Part shown: piece by piece, positions 10,359 to 22,269 of the stretch
Numbering within the stretch: the stretch's first letter is position 1
How the letters are laid out: the number at the start of each line of letters is the position of its first letter
From: Pempheris klunzingeri
Lineage: Eukaryota; Chordata; Actinopteri; Acropomatiformes; Pempheridae
Length of the DNA stretch: 64,000 bases
Direction: 5' to 3'
NCBI RefSeq assembly: GCF_042242105.1
Contig: NC_092013.1
Coordinates: forward strand, 9,074,618 to 9,138,617
The notes under the pieces: generated by a model
What the model was told of the DNA's origin: nothing
Databases searched by the model: none
What the model saw: the letters and a program-made list of their open reading frames with translations, nothing else
Position numbers and translations under genes: made by a program

Positions 10359-13300
10359 CTACTTGAGGTGAAAGAAGCCGGATGGTTTCGCTGGTGCAGC
10401 CATCAGCATGTTGGCTTGGTTCTTGTGAGTTATGCGAATCTATAGTGAATAAAAAAAAACACAGTTTTGTATAACAACAATTTCATTAATATAAAATACG
10501 ATAGAAAAGAAGAAAAATCCTTCCAAATTGTCTTGTACTTCAAAGTGTGTCATTCTACTCTGAAGACACATCACTTCCTGTATAATTTCAGCTCTCTCTG
10601 GCCCACTTCCAGTATCCACCCTCAGCCCTGAGCACTGAATCCTAACTGGGTTGAAGTTGCATCACATGCATGATCAGTGAGCATAAGAGGGCGCAAAGAC
10701 ACCCCGCTGGTACACCAAGATAATACAAATGCTAATGCTAACAAATGTCTAATTCAACAATCCTGCAATAAATCCTGCCTTTATGATGGTTGTAACGCAT
10801 CATATTGAAATGTGTCTATTATTTTGTCTACCCCAAATTCATCATTGAGGGTAAAGTAAATATCAGAGATTCTGGCAGCTGTTTTGATTTTGTGTGTGTG
10901 TGTTTTTGTAATTTCCGATTGAACAGTAGGGCCCTATGAATTGTGGGATGAATTCTCACCCCTGGTTTTAATGAATCTAATATGTAATGCATCAGTCTTG
11001 ACTCTTCACACTGAATTAAACTGCTTAATAACACTTACGGTACATGGAGGCTGCATCCAGGGCTCCCCATCGATTTGCATTGGCAGGGCTTTGTTTGTCC
11101 TGCACACACAGAGGAGAGACCTTGAGATCTAATTATACTCTGCTAAAATAATATGTTAAACACCAGACCAGCATAGTGGGGGATAAAACACCAGGAACAC
11201 CTGATAATAATGCAATATTTACATTATAATGTTCAATTTCAAACTAAAAAGACAATTTTGATTCTACTCAGCAGTTATTTTTGTGCCAGTTGTATGCGGT
11301 GTTGTTGTGCGCAGCAGTCTTAAACAGTCAGGTAAAATTACACAACCTGATGGTAATTTGGGAAGTCTGGGCCAGTCGGTGCCCGGCGCTCTTCAGACCG
11401 GTGTAGATCTGTCCCATCTCTATGACACCTTCCAGCCCCACAACCTCCAAGCGCTTGTCACTCATATCTGCAGAGTGACAACACACAGTTCAAGCTCAAT
11501 GAGTTTGTGAAATATTAAATGAGCAATGCAAACAATCTGCATGCAAGGAGGCACGGAATGCTTGCTAACAAGATTTGGACACAATGATTTAGGTGATTAA
11601 GGAGAGCAGAGAAATGAAAAAGCGTCCGTCTGGCCAAGCGTCACCTTGTGTGATTGTCTTAAGGAGTTCGGGGTCCGTGATAACCTCACTGTGCTCCACC
11701 TCTGGCGCACCATCAGGCTTCTTGGACTCGCCCCAGAGGTTGGAGCCTCCATGCATGCTGGGTATGTTGAGGACGGCTATGCCCGCCAGAGAAATGCTGC
11801 TCAGATCCAGAGATCTCCCACAGCACTGGCGGAGGCAAAACAACACGTTGTTCTGTGTGCGCACAAGTGGACAAAAGCAAAACCTAAAACGTGAGCGATT
11901 CTGTGAATTGCAAACAGCTGCCTCGAACCTCAATCGTGAGACATTCCTTCAGCTTCTTGCAAGAGGCAGAGATGGTCTCAGAAGTGGCAAACTCAAAATA
12001 CCAAAGTTTGTTCTTCATTCTTAAAAAACAGAGAACAACATGAACATTATTGATACTAAGCTCTGCTAAACTTTTCATTTAAAAAACTGTTTTTGTTCAT
12101 GCAGTTAGTGTAATCCTCACCTGCTGTTGAACCTTTGGGGGTGTTTTTCTCTCATTGAGTGGAAACGGTGAGCAATAGATGCATCCTGCACGCACAGACA
12201 CAAGAAGTAATCATATCAAGTCATATTTACAGCAAAAATGTTTATTCAAGTTTCTGTGTAGAAATTAGCATGAATATTGCTTTTTTTGTTAATGTGTTAA
12301 TGTGATGAATGTCAAGGGACCAAAAAGTAACTAGACAGTAACAAAGTGTGCAGGAGCTTTCTCTTCTCTTGCTTTTAGACATTTTTTCCTACACACAAGA
12401 AAGTGAAGGTGTGTCTGAACCTTTTAGTCTTTTTTTGGTCATGAAATCAATCAATAATCACATGTGATGTTATTATTATTCCTCCCTGCTGAGGTAGTGG
12501 CTCACCACTCCAATAGAGAAGTAGTTGTTGATGATCTCGTAGGGCACGGGGTCTCCTGCCTCGTGGGGGTCGTCTGGTATCACCTGGATGCTCCAGCGGT
12601 CCATGGGAACCAGCTCGCTGGCTTCGATCTCCTTCAGGATCTCTCTCAGGTCTGAGCCCTCGTAGCCTTTCATGGTGTAACAACAGAAGCAGGAAAAGTG
12701 TGTAACTGAGAGCTCCAGTGCCAGTGCTTCAGTATCTCAGTGGTCAATGTGCTGCTGGTTTTACCTCCTCCCCAGCGTAGACAGCGAGCAAGGTCATTCC
12801 CAGTGCCCAGCGGCAGGACGGCTACTGAAGGACACACCTGGAGATCTTCTCTGTCTGAAATCACACGCACAAGGTTATTTGGCCTTAGAGATGATTATCC
12901 TAACGGAGTGTCTATTTACATCCGGGTGCAAAGAGCTGGACAGTCATTCAGTCATTTATCTACACCCAGTCCGGTCTCGCATTATAGCGAACAATAAATT
13001 CCTGATCTGATCAATGCAATCATTTAGGTCCAGGACTTTTACCAAAGTGAACAGAGTCCAAATCTGGCATGAGACCAACAGTAAATCGTGTTAATTTATT
13101 TGTTAACTTGAGTTTTCTTTTATCATTATTGCTTTTCAGTTGCAGTTTGGTTAGGTTTAGGCACCAAAAGTACTGGGTTAGGTTTAGGGAAAGATCATGG
13201 ATTTGGTTAAAATGTTAAGTCAAATACAAATTCAAAAGGCAGGGCACATTAAATACAAAATATACTCTTTCTTAAATCCTAATCCTAAACCTGCAAACAG

Positions 13301-16300
13301 TAATGGCATCTTCCTCATCCTAATTAGATCTCTGAAACCCAAAAGGACCTACAGTACCTATAGCATCCAAGAGCCACCCGACGGTGCCGTCTCCCCCACA
13401 CACCAAGATCCTGTATTCGCGCAGATTGCGGAAGAAGTGTAGTCTGAAGACACAAAGACAACATTAATGCGAAGAAAATCAAAAAGAAGCGTGCAGTCCA
13501 ACTGTCACCATCTCATTGTGGTGACAGTGTACCATACCCTGGTGCAGGACCTCCGTTGGACAGGTTGTACACTTGACGCGGGTTCAGCAGATACTGAAAC
13601 TTCCTGAGCACTCTGTGGAAAACAGAGACACAACAGTGAGAGGGGCCACACTCATGGACACCAGGGATAAAAGAAAGTTACACAAACATATCAAGCTGCT
13701 TACCGTTCACCCTGCTTTCCTCCACTTTTTGGGTTTACAAACACCAGCAGAGGGTGGGTGTCTGGAATTGGAACAATCTAAAGAGAATACAAGGCATATT
13801 AGACATAAGGAGACATCCAGCGAGTCAGACGACTGTACAGATTTTATACATATACATAGCTTTGGCTTATACATGACCACAAAGACCCAAGTGTGAGTCC
13901 TGTCTCACACTGAAAAATGTTGCTTTCTTAAAAATCTAAACATCATGATTTTTATGATTTTACAAATATACAGCTGAAAAAGTAGGCAGTGAAAGCTCAA
14001 ACGTTCGCTTGAGCAAACTGAACCAAACAGAAGCAGTGTATTTATCCATATTCTGATTGGATTATGCTGCTTTGGTACTTTTTCTCAGCTATGTAAACTT
14101 GTTAAAATTGGATTAGATTGAAACCAACATTATTTTAAGCCGACAGCTGCTGTTCTGTGGCTGGTACTTTAAACTTTAAACATGACAGATGTATTTGTCC
14201 ATGACGTCATCCAACACACTGAACTGAACGGATTACAAACACACTGGTAAAGTCCTTTAAAACACAAAATCATACACAAAAAGAAAATAACATGACAAAA
14301 GCCATGACATGCAGATAATGGTTTGAGACAACTTGAAGGAGACGTCAGAAAGAAAGCACATGGGTGTACAGTTGGAAAACGGAATAAAAGTGTGTGGGAA
14401 GATTTGATAACAGCAGACCTGCAGGACGTGGCCATCAGGGGTGACGTTTAACAAGCTGGTGTCCTCCTCCTGCAGGAAGCAGAGGACAATTAACAAATTA
14501 ACTCACAACAATCTCAAATATCTTTTTTTTTGGCGAAGCTGCTGATTTTTACCTTTGAGACAGCATGTATGGCCCATGGAGGCAGTATATGATCTCTCAG
14601 CGGCCCACAATCACAGGAGGATAACCCAGATAAAAGACACTCATCATGACGCTTAAAAAGAAACGAGACTAAGTAAACAAAAGAGATCCTCTCTTATTCA
14701 TTCATTATGTCTGAAAGCACGACCATAAACACAGTCCTCACCATCTCCTGGCACCACACACAACGCCTCCCTGCTAAAGTTTTGATCTTCTTGTGGCAAA
14801 CCTGACACTTGGTGGAGTTACAGTCGGCTCTGATCCAGTCGTGACCCGATACCTGAGACATAAAGGAGTGAAAGGGAGGTTAAGGAAAAGGTGGGATTCA
14901 CTAATATTAATTACCTTATTTTTTATCAACATTTATCTGTTTTTACAAGCAGCTTTTACTGCCTTGTCCATTACTAACTGTTTTCACATATTCATAATGT
15001 CTTGACAAGACTATAAATGTTAGCCAGCTCCAGGAACAATGTTCCCTACAGTGGTCCAAACAACAACCCAGCCCTGACTGACCGCAGGAAAAATGTTGTT
15101 ATAGCTCACTTTAAAAGCACAGGCCACACCCTCCGTAGAGCAGCTGTGGAAGTTACCGATGGCTTCAGATTTATGACTGTATAGATAACCAGTGGCAGGC
15201 GGATGTGCATCACCAGATGAAATTTCCCTGAAGCACAATGGCAGCTCAAACCTCCTGAAGCAGCTGAGGAAATTTGGCCAGTTCACTGTTGTGAGCCATT
15301 AAAGATGAATGAATCAGAGAGTTGTGGCTGTGACACTATACCGGAAAAAAGGCAGTGAACAGATCCTTGTCTTCACTTGTGCAAAATTAGGACATTTAAC
15401 AGATGTACAGAGCAGACTGTGCCGGCTGTAATCTGCACTTAAAAAAAACACTGATGGGCTGCACTTACCACTGACTAATGCACTTTAATGTTCCCTGCTA
15501 TTAATGTGTTTACTGTCGCTGACTTTTGGTTTTTGATCAGTGAAAAGAGAACAGACGTGGACTTATTCACATTACAAATATAAAAAAAGTCATTTTTTGA
15601 ATAAAAGCAAAATCAAGGTCCACTTACTAGCTTTTTCCACAAATTTGTGACAAAAGTTCTTTTAAGGATAAGTGTAGTGATAATCTATATGTTCCTCACT
15701 GTCTTCAAATCTCATGAAAAGATGAAAATTAACATTAACACCTTCAGTAGGACACAGACAGAGTAGGGGAGTCAGAAGTTGAGAGGTAGACTGAAAAAAT
15801 ATATATACAATATCAGCTGATGGTGGTTGTGCTCCTTACACCAATCTCCTTTTTGGACTTGACAAAGGTACGAGCACAGGCTTCAGGGTTCTTGTTGGCA
15901 CACTGGCTGTGGACGGTGTACTTGCAACCTGAGGAAGAAGAACAAATAATACAGAGGCAGCTTTCACCACTAAAACTTATATCACTATTATATAGCTCTA
16001 TTCTAGTGACCAATGTAGCTCCTTCGGAAAAAAAAGTCAGACTTTGAGTTGTATCTCGTCCACTGAAGCATGCATTCAGACGGCACTCAGGTGGGTTTGA
16101 TCTAATTCCCCTTTTGTACAAAGGACTGAAGTTTACTTAAATTTGCTTAAATTTGAAAGCTAGAAATGGTGCTGAATCTGGAATATTTCGTCTTCATTGT
16201 ACACGTCATAATGGCTTGTGTTTTTAAATCTTTCTGAATCCTCAAACTTTCAGATTATTTCCAGGTTTATGTAAAAATATTAGAGATTTTCAGTGTGGTC

Positions 16301-19300
16301 TCAGACTTTTGGACCCTATTATATGTATTCTAATTCACTTCAGTGATAAATAATAGACAGTACAAGTGACTGAGACAAAGTGTGACCCCTCTGCTTCATT
16401 TCTACTGTGTATGAGCTGCGTTGCTGCCTCCTGATGGCGGCTGTGAGCTCTTACAGGTGCAGCAGAGTCCCTGCTTCCCGAGGCCCAGCAGCATGCTCTG
16501 ACACACACTACAGTAGGTCGGCTTGTTAAAGTGCTTCATCCTCCAAATGTGCTGGCCGTCCCTCTCTGTCATCTGTGAGTGAGGGGAAGATAAAAAGACG
16601 TCAAATAAGATTAAAAAAAGGAGCCAGAGTTGATCACGCTGAAAATTAAGCGCAAAAGGTTGTAGAGTTACTAGCAGCGTTAACAAAACACAGGATGCTG
16701 TAGGGAAATGTATTTGTTGTATGTGGAGTCAAATGTTTCTCTGTCACCTTCAGTCCAAGAAGAACAAGTAATGGCACGTTGTTCATGCCTCCCTTCAGCC
16801 ATTCCTCCAAAGTGACGGTCTCACTGTCGTCCACATCGATCGCCGTCATCATATCTTTGAGCACCTGTCCAGTTACAAAAGATATCTGCTCATTATTCAG
16901 CAGAGGTCTACAAGTCTGTTTTTTCCTGAAAAAGCCAACTATTTCATGGTAGAATTAATAATTACACATGCTTAAACATTTAGAAGACACCAAAAAGAAG
17001 CTCATACTGGTCTGAGTTCAGTCACGTCCCAGCCCAGGTAATCAGCAGCTCGCATCATCTGGGTGATTATACGATCCACCTCCTGATGGACAGACGACAG
17101 GATTTTACATTTCACATTCACCGTAATCAATGTGCAAAATACTGTAACCTATTCTGTATGATACTGTAAACAAACAGAGAAAAACTTATCAGTAATTTAG
17201 AGTAACTTACAGAGCTGTCCAGGAGTCCGTTTCCATCTTTATCATAAAGTCTGAAAGTAACTAGAAACAAAACAAAGTCAGTCAGTGATTGTTTGGTGAA
17301 AGCACATTAAGTCTCACTACAATGAACATTTTGTGAAATGAAGGTGGATGAAACCAACATTCGAGCTTCTCCCGTGGCTGTCCTTCCTCCAGCACTGAGA
17401 AGTAACAGGACACGTCGCGAAGAAAGACTCCGCCTGAAAATAAAAAAAAACATACAGAACCTTTGGACCAAGCTGGAAACATGACTGATAACATGACAGA
17501 GGTCTCAAACAGAGTGATATCTCTTAGTTCTGCAGTATGAAAGCAGATATTTTATCATAGGTTGGTTACTGAACAGGTGCTCTAATCTCCAAAGCTACGC
17601 CTACGGCCGCAGTCCACTGACACAGCACTACAGGTTAAAAATAAAAGCAGACAAATAAACAGGTGGGCGTTGCACACAGCGTCCAACAGGAAATACTCTT
17701 CGAAACCTTCTGTCCTTCTTTGACTGTTTTCAGGAAGTTCTGTGGGTCTGTGGTGTGGTGCTGTTAGGGAAAAGCCTTTCAGAATGAATTACCTGCTTTT
17801 GGCAGAGGGCTCTTTGAGGAGCCATCCTGCTCCACATGCTGAAAATAGCGAAAAAGGCGTTTGCAGAAATCTGCAGGGAAGTCATCGACCTCCAGGTAGG
17901 TCTTTAGAAAGAGACAGAAGCCCATCGCATCAACGCACTGTGGGATGAAATTAAAGTCACTATCAGGAGACTCAGACTCAAACCAATAATGTTTTAGATT
18001 AGTATTTATGGTTATGCTTTAACTGTAACTTCTGTATTATTTCCTGGAACTAAAAACTGTATAATTTGGAACTAATTACAAGTAATTAAAAAAAAGAGGC
18101 AAAGATCAATTGGTTCACTTTATATTAATAAATTCAATGAGCATAACTGAAAGCTCAGCAATGACAAATGTGTCTACTGTCAAACAGCCAATTCAACATT
18201 TCCAACATTAAATATAAATTTGGATTTAATAGAAGATTTTCGTTTGAGAAAATTCACATTTTCTCTAGGATTAGTAACAAATTAAAATCTTATTTTCAGG
18301 AAACTTCCAAAGAAAATATGGAATTACCATCCTGTGAAATAAAGTGTTACCACATGTGTCAGTGTCCACATAACCTACCTCTCCAAAGCTGTGCTGGGCC
18401 AGCCGCCCCCCAGGGTGAAACTCCTTGATCACGTCTTTCACCCTCAAACTGCTGTCTGCAAACAGAACGTCGGAGGGGTCGAGAAGTGAGGGAATCAACA
18501 ACAGAGAAGCTTAGCGGCCAGTTTAAAGTTCTTTGTCTGTTTGCCATTTGTCCCACACATTGGTTAGATAACAGGAAACAAATGTAAGATCCTCACTAAC
18601 TGTGGACGTGGACGAACTGCATGTGTGTGTGTGTGTGTGTGTGTGTGTCTCACTATGTTGGAAACTTCTGTCTACTCAGCCGGAGAATACGAGAATGTTA
18701 CAATTATAAAATTGTGTCCTGCACTAAATCTGGGCCCTGCTGTCAGAGGTAACACACAGCGCCGCTCTTCTCAGGTCCAGAAAGGACCGGGTGTAATTAT
18801 CCATTCATCCATTATCCAACTGTGCAAATACATCCACCCCCCGACACTAAAAGCCTACACACCCATTTCATTTCTCTCTGTCTCTGAGTGTACGGCTGAA
18901 TATTTTTAGCCCTGCACCACTTTTTGCTTCCTGTCAACAGGTAATATCAAATTCTGTATCAGCTCGGCGTAAAAGCATGCGCTTACGTTTTCAAGCTGCT
19001 GTTTGTGTTTGTTTTGATGCTGAAAGATCCTCCAGAGAAACATCGTGGAGTGTTTTTTGTGTGTTGATGCCGAGTTTCATTTATTTCATGATGCTGATGT
19101 CGAATGCTTAGTGACCGACTGCTGCTTTCTCTTTTTGTGAAAACAGACTGAGCTCCCAAAGGAGAGAAGTTTGAAAGTAACTGGAAACTCATTAAAGTCA
19201 GTCAACGGTCCATCAGGTAGAAAAATTCACAATAAAATCAATCAGAGAGCACATTTAAATCTAATCTCTCAGTTTCTAGATATTTATTTAGAGTGAACTT

Positions 19301-19988
19301 TTCTTTTTCTTCTTGGTCTTGAATGCGGTTACACTCACATCGACTCTCTTTTTCTTACAACTTCTCCAAATAACTACTATTCAAAATAAACAGGGTTGGA
19401 AGAGGCGTCTTTTTACTGGAGTAGAAGTAGTATATGAATATATCAACTTTAAGTCCAGCATTTGAAATATTAGTAAAATTACAGAAATAGTAAAATATAT
19501 TACAGTAAATTATTTAACTTCTATTACTGGTGCATCCTGCTGTTTCAGTTAAAGGGACCAATTTTAATCACATTAAATACAGTCATGTTGTTTAACCTAA
19601 AACAATGGGTCACATTTTGTTATGTTATGTTATGTTATGTATTTAAAAGCTTTATATGCAAAAACCCCGTACAGTATTTATGTCAGAGAGCTGGTGGCGT
19701 ACAAGTATAAAATATTTATGCACATACATATACGTGGATATAAAGGCTGTTGTATGCAATAATCAATCATTTGACACTGCTGATCTATTGATTTCCATCC
19801 TGAGCTACAGAAAACTACCAGTTCAGCTGGTCCCTCTGTGTTTTACACGCAGCACTGACCTGCCAGAGATGCTAATAAATGTTGAGAAAACATTAAGTGA
19901 GAAGTTGAAACTCACATTCCATGTAATGCTGCAGCTGGATAAAATCCACGGGAGTCAGAGACCCCTCTGCGTCGTCCGACGAGGCCAT
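10359..19988 (-). CDS. dgka: Diacylglycerol kinase alpha
   Basis: Type I DGK: ATP-dependent phosphorylation of diacylglycerol to phosphatidic acid at membranes, calcium-activated. 23 coding exons: 19988-19916, 18455-18379, 17937-17793, 17433-17359, 17260-17211, 17082-17008, 16864-16748, 16572-16455, 15928-15840, 14852-14742, 14651-14553, 14469-14419, 13777-13704, 13612-13538, 13443-13358, 12854-12765, 12666-12506, 12185-12121, 12019-11929, 11825-11645, 11467-11347, 11099-11039, 10439-10359. They sum to 2166 nt, 721 aa (human 735), with all phases consistent. Domains: recoverin-homology region 1-110; EF-hand loops 130-141 ([12 protein letters not shown]) and 175-186 ([12 protein letters not shown]); C1 domains at about 212-262 and 277-325; catalytic GGDGT at 426-430; [11 protein letters not shown]; and accessory-domain motifs WYFEFATSE and [13 protein letters not shown]. 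The second EF loop lacks the usual glycine at position 6. The start is [10 protein letters not shown], eight bases inside exon 2. Confidence 0.96.
12905..13215 (+). repeat. Dispersed repeat, copy A of a pair (other at 31625-31915)
   Basis: Shares ordered blocks with 31625-31915: GTGTCTATTTRCA..GGTGCAAA, ACACCCAGTC, GAGACCAAYAGTAAAT, AGTTTTCTTTTAT and TACTGGGTTAGGTTTAGG. It sits in a dgka intron. Probably a non-autonomous DNA transposon; ends are approximate. Confidence 0.7.
18622..18648. repeat. (GT)n microsatellite
   Basis: About 13 GT units in dgka intron DNA between the first two coding exons. Confidence 0.95.
19390..19560 (+). repeat. Dispersed repeat, copy 2 of 3 (degenerate)
   Basis: The stretch with TTTTACTGGAGTAGAAGTAG and TTACAGTAAATT resembles the family also seen at 8090-8212 and 21575-21690. 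Similarity is partial and boundaries are uncertain. It lies in dgka intron DNA, followed by a short (TTATG)n run near 19617-19640. Confidence 0.35.
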
Positions 19989-20723
19989 GGGGATCAGCTG
20001 AGAGAGCAGAGGGAGGACAAAAGGAAGAGGTGACAGCGAGGAGGACAACCTGCAGACGAAGCTCCAACCACCACAGGGAGTTACTCTGTTGTCTAGTGGG
20101 TCTTAGGTCAGCCGCTGCTTTGGCAGTGACTCACATGAACTGGTTTGCTTCCATTCCTTGGATTGCGCATACTGATATCATACGTCAAACAATCCCCTCT
20201 TCTTGAACCACAGAGTCTGGTCTGTGATACCGAGACAGTGTGAGGCATCCCTCCTACACCTGAGGAGGAGTCACCTGTGCGAATCACACCTACTGTCACA
20301 CCTTTAGAAACGTGGAAATGGCTCAAAGTTTTGCAACAACCAGTTCTGGCAAGACAAGCTTCAGCTTCCAGTGAGTTAAAAAGTAAACTGTCAACAGCAG
20401 GAAAATAAAAACACAATGAATCAAACACCAGCCTGTGCATGTCCACCTGAATGGATTCTCTGCACAGGGCTCCTCTCCCACAAAAAAAAAACACTTTATA
20501 ATAACATCCCATCAACTTAATCAGCAGCATACACCTCACCACAGAGCAAACCAGAAATCATTAATTAAGAGCAAGCTTTTAAAAGTTGGCATCCATCAGA
20601 CAGGATTATAATTTGAAGCCTGGCTGAGTGGCAGCTCTTTATTTTTATTTATTCCGCCCTGCAGGTGTAGCGCACGTGTCCAGTGATCCACCTAAAGAAG
20701 AAGAGGACTTGAAGGCAGCTTAC

Positions 20724-20850
20724 CTGTGTCTCCCCTCAAACTTCAGCTCAGGTGAATAAATATCAGACTGTCCCAAACGCGGAGATCCACAACACGGAAC
20801 TCTGCGCTGCTTGACGGCAGCTGGTGCTTGTGGGTAAATGTCTGCCGCGG
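20724..20850 (-). other. dgka: dgka 5' UTR exon and promoter area
   Basis: The minus-strand donor GACACAG|GTAAGC ends this exon at 20724, and the matching acceptor CTCTCTCAG|CTGATCCCC opens the start-codon exon at 19997. The 5' limit is a guess from the GC-rich stretch at 20770-20850. A (CGCA)n repeat (20924-20955) lies just upstream. Confidence 0.5.
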
Positions 20851-20923
20851 TATTATCGGATATAAGGGATTAAGAAATGGGCGGAGGAGGAGCTTTCAGC
20901 CACATAATTACAGATAGTGGCAC

Positions 20924-20955
20924 CACGCACGCACGCACGCACGCACGCACGCACA
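20924..20955. repeat. (CGCA)n tetranucleotide repeat
   Basis: About eight tandem ACGC units, about 75-100 bp upstream of the inferred dgka transcription start. Alternating purine/pyrimidine and CpG-containing. Confidence 0.95.
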
Positions 20956-21574
20956 AACACATAGGCCGCGCGAAATTGTTTGAGTCATTGTGTCCTCCCA
21001 ACAAGTGAAACACTTTTCCTAAATACTGCGGATTTAAGGCCTAAAAATCTGAATGAGGCTCAGGCTTCTCATAACAGAGTGAACGAGCAGATGGAAATGA
21101 ATGAGATGTTTGATGGGAACTCACGATGAACTGAGGTGTGAAGGTGGAGGCCTGCAGAGAAAAGCTTTCAGACTGGGCCTTAAAATTCAAAATAAACTGT
21201 TTCTATTTATTTACAGAACATCTTTCTCACAAAAGTCTAAAAGCTTAAAATAACATGTGATGACATCCAATGACATAACAACAACAGTATAAATCAATAG
21301 TCTGCCTACAATGAAGTCAGTCATCACCAGAGAGTAAACAGTTTTTTTTTAGCATTTGAGGACATGTCTGACTCACTAGTCTAGCTTTTGTTTTGTTAAA
21401 TAAGGGCGGCTGAGGTCCACAAAGCAAAATCAGAAATATATCAGATATATTGAGGCCATGAATGTAAAGATAAAACCCCACAAACTGGATGTGGAGGACG
21501 GCTGACAGGTCAAAAGGTTTTCTGGTGAGGCAGAAGCATGTTTGCTGTTAGTTTATTACAGGTAAAGTTATCAA

Positions 21575-21690
21575 ATAACATTGTGGAGTAAAAGGTACAA
21601 TATTTGCCTCTGAACTGTAGTGGAGTAGAGTTATTAAAGTGGCAGAAATTGGAAATACTCCAATAAAGTACACAATTATACTTATACTAC
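21575..21690 (-). repeat. Dispersed repeat, copy 3 of 3
   Basis: Contains TGGAGTAAAAGGTACAATATTTGCCTCTGAACTGTAGTGGAGTAGAG (split here by motif: GGAGTAAAAGGTACAATATT, then CTGTAGTGGAGTAGAG), the inverse of the 8090-8212 copy. It lies between the divergent dgka and stx16 genes. Confidence 0.5.
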
Positions 21691-21975
21691 TACTCAAAAT
21701 AATCATGTAGGGTCTCAAAATAATGAAAAATTCTGTCATAATAAGGATTTAGTTATGTAAAAAAAAATCAAAATAAAGATAAACTTTCTCAGGTCATACT
21801 TTTGAGATAGAATAGTCATTCTTTAACAGTTAACAGGTGTGTTTCCGTGTATGGAGTCAGATCTGTGTGTCCGCTCAGACTGCAGGAGGCGATAATGAGC
21901 TTTAGTCAGAGTTGACAGCAGCATTAAATGAGTCGTAGAAGAAGAAACGGGTTACGCAGGTGTTTACGTTTTCCC

Positions 21976-21982
21976 ACTTCCG
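21976..21982 (-). promoter_or_regulatory. stx16: ETS/GABP-type site in the stx16 promoter area
   Basis: CGGAAGT on the minus strand, about 290 bp upstream of the stx16 ATG in a TATA-less stretch. ETS sites are typical of housekeeping promoters; function is inferred. Confidence 0.4.
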
Positions 21983-22269
21983 TAGCTGCCAAAAGCGGAA
22001 TAACGTTACTAAAATAACGTTAGATCCAACATTTCAGAAGAAGCTATCGGCCATGCGTCAGCTTTTTAACCGAAATACTAGAGATGCTTCACAGATGATT
22101 ATGATTAAAGTCGTTTTCTGTCCACTTTAGTCGTCGTATCGCGAGTTTTCCTCGTCATCCATCGCAGGCTAAAGCTAAAGCTAGCTCAGCGGCAGCGGAC
22201 GTAATTTAATAAATTGTCGCCTGATCCGCACTCTGTCTTGTGTTAATTTAGATATCAGACAAGGCAGTC

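Noticed and set aside
20924-20955. CRISPR-like array
   Set aside because: Four-base tandem units with no spacers; a simple microsatellite in a vertebrate genome.
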